NCBI RefSeq assembly: GCF_026619415.1
Contig: NZ_JAOVZR010000001.1
Span: 186,001-250,000 of the forward strand
DNA: 64,000 bases
Origin: Hoeflea algicola
GTDB lineage: Bacteria; Pseudomonadota; Alphaproteobacteria; Rhizobiales; Rhizobiaceae
Direction of reading: 5' to 3'
The translations under genes were made by a program, and so were the position numbers. This document shows, one piece after another, positions 63,462 through 64,000 of this stretch (positions are counted from its first letter, which is position 1; each line of letters opens with the position of its first letter). Below the pieces are notes generated by a model that was not told the DNA's origin, searched no databases, and saw nothing but the letters and a program-made list of their open reading frames with translations.

Positions 63462-64000
63462 TCAAATCGGCAGCGGATGGGCACGGCGGGCAGTGGCGAT
63501 GTCCGCAAGCACCGCATCCGACAGTTTTACATCCTTGGCGTCGATTGCGACTTTCAACTGATCCATGTTGGTCGCACCGATAATGGCCGAGGTCATAAAT
63601 GGCCGCGTCAGGCAGAAGGCGATCGCCATCTGCGCCGGATCGAGACCGTGTTTTTGGGCGACATCGAGATAGGCCTGGATTGCCGCTTCCGATTCCGGGC
63701 GCCAACGTCCGCCGAGATTTTCGACCCTTTCCCGGCGCGAGCCTTCGGGCAGCGCACCGCCCTGGTATTTGCCGGTCAGAATGCCGGCGGCAAGTGGCGA
63801 AAACGCCAGCAGACCGACATCCTCGTGGTGGGCGACTTCAGCCAGATCCGTATCGAACAACCGGCAGATCAGATTGTACTCATTCTGGATCGAGGCCACC
63901 CGCGGCAGGCCGTGTTGTTCGGCCAGTTGCACGAACTGCATGGTTCCCCAGGCGCTTTCATTGGACAGGCCAATGGCACGAATCTTGCCGGCCTTGACCG
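63462..64000 (-). CDS. Aldo/keto reductase, 3' part
   Basis: The gene runs off the right edge; 178 C-terminal codons plus two bases are present. KIRAIGLSNESAWGTMQF, QNEYNLICRLFDTDLAEVAH, VGLLAFSPLAAGILTGKYQG and SAIIGATNMDQLKVAIDAKD match NADPH-dependent aldo/keto reductases of the Tas/YghZ type. The catalytic Tyr/Lys/Asp/His residues lie upstream of the window. Substrate unknown. Confidence 0.93.
   Translation of the reverse strand, partial: VKAGKIRAIGLSNESAWGTMQFVQLAEQHGLPRVASIQNEYNLICRLFDTDLAEVAHHEDVGLLAFSPLAAGILTGKYQGGALPEGSRRERVENLGGRWRPESEAAIQAYLDVAQKHGLDPAQMAIAFCLTRPFMTSAIIGATNMDQLKVAIDAKDVKLSDAVLADIATARRAHPLPI

Overview
This 64 kb window is GC-rich alphaproteobacterial DNA. It most resembles a member of the Hyphomicrobiales (Rhizobiaceae/Phyllobacteriaceae type; a Hoeflea-like marine rhizobial relative is plausible but unproven). 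Three things support this: the gene order feuPQ, cycHJKL (ccmIEFH), degP, two-component pair, glnE, pleC-type kinase, pepN; the block rpsF, rpsR, DUF2232, rplI; and a complete RcGTA-like structural gene cluster.

Layout. 1-2030: accessory end, less GC-rich, with the 3' end of an IS1595-type transposase, a frameshifted DUF3892 gene, a HEPN-like gene with an R-x4-H motif, and small opposing ORFs. 2081-18373: a gene transfer agent (GTA) head-tail cluster in the canonical order g1 to g15. Its large terminase is split by a frameshift and carries an unusually long N-terminal extension. A 100-nt repeat (RIME1-like) sits just upstream of both g1 and g2. 18477-20974: feuN-like small periplasmic protein, feuP and feuQ (feuQ with two frameshifts). 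21158-29397: a lipoprotein, the cytochrome c maturation genes ccmI-ccmE-ccmF-ccmH (ccmI with an internal duplication), an alpha/beta hydrolase-OsmC fusion and degP. 29604-34737: OmpR-type regulator plus kinase and glnE, with overlapping ends. 35024-37155: a PAS histidine kinase flanked by two single-domain receivers. 37425-42326: PhaC/PhaZ-like hydrolase with a SpoIIAA-like partner, a Cache-domain chemoreceptor, cytochrome b561 and a divergent MarR regulator. 42356-56285: pleC-type kinase, pepN, an orphan CoxL-like molybdenum hydroxylase subunit, EamA transporter, UspA, MFS transporter, family 4 uracil-DNA glycosylase, and a cysteine-rich ArsR / ATP-grasp-like gene pair. 56363-58812: ribosomal operon on the minus strand. 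59391-64000: periplasmic molybdopterin-fold protein, GGDEF-EAL protein, MFS transporter and a partial aldo/keto reductase.

The GTA genes would together build a small capsid (portal, protease, capsid protein), a connector and tail (g6 to g13), and a cell-wall hydrolase and receptor-binding tip (g14, g15). With the terminase as read here, DNA packaging would fail. Four apparent single-base deletions fall at or beside homopolymer runs in the two-component genes (near 20034, 20253, 29711 and 30272), and one apparent insertion lies in a G run at 705. The reading frame stays clean after each. Base-calling error in the assembly should therefore be ruled out before calling these genes broken. The terminase shift at about 4431-4444 is not in a homopolymer and is the best candidate for a genuine lesion.

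The least described element I see is the ArsR / ATP-grasp-like pair at 54691-56285. Both proteins carry clustered cysteines at a terminus, and a perfect 12-bp palindrome lies just upstream.
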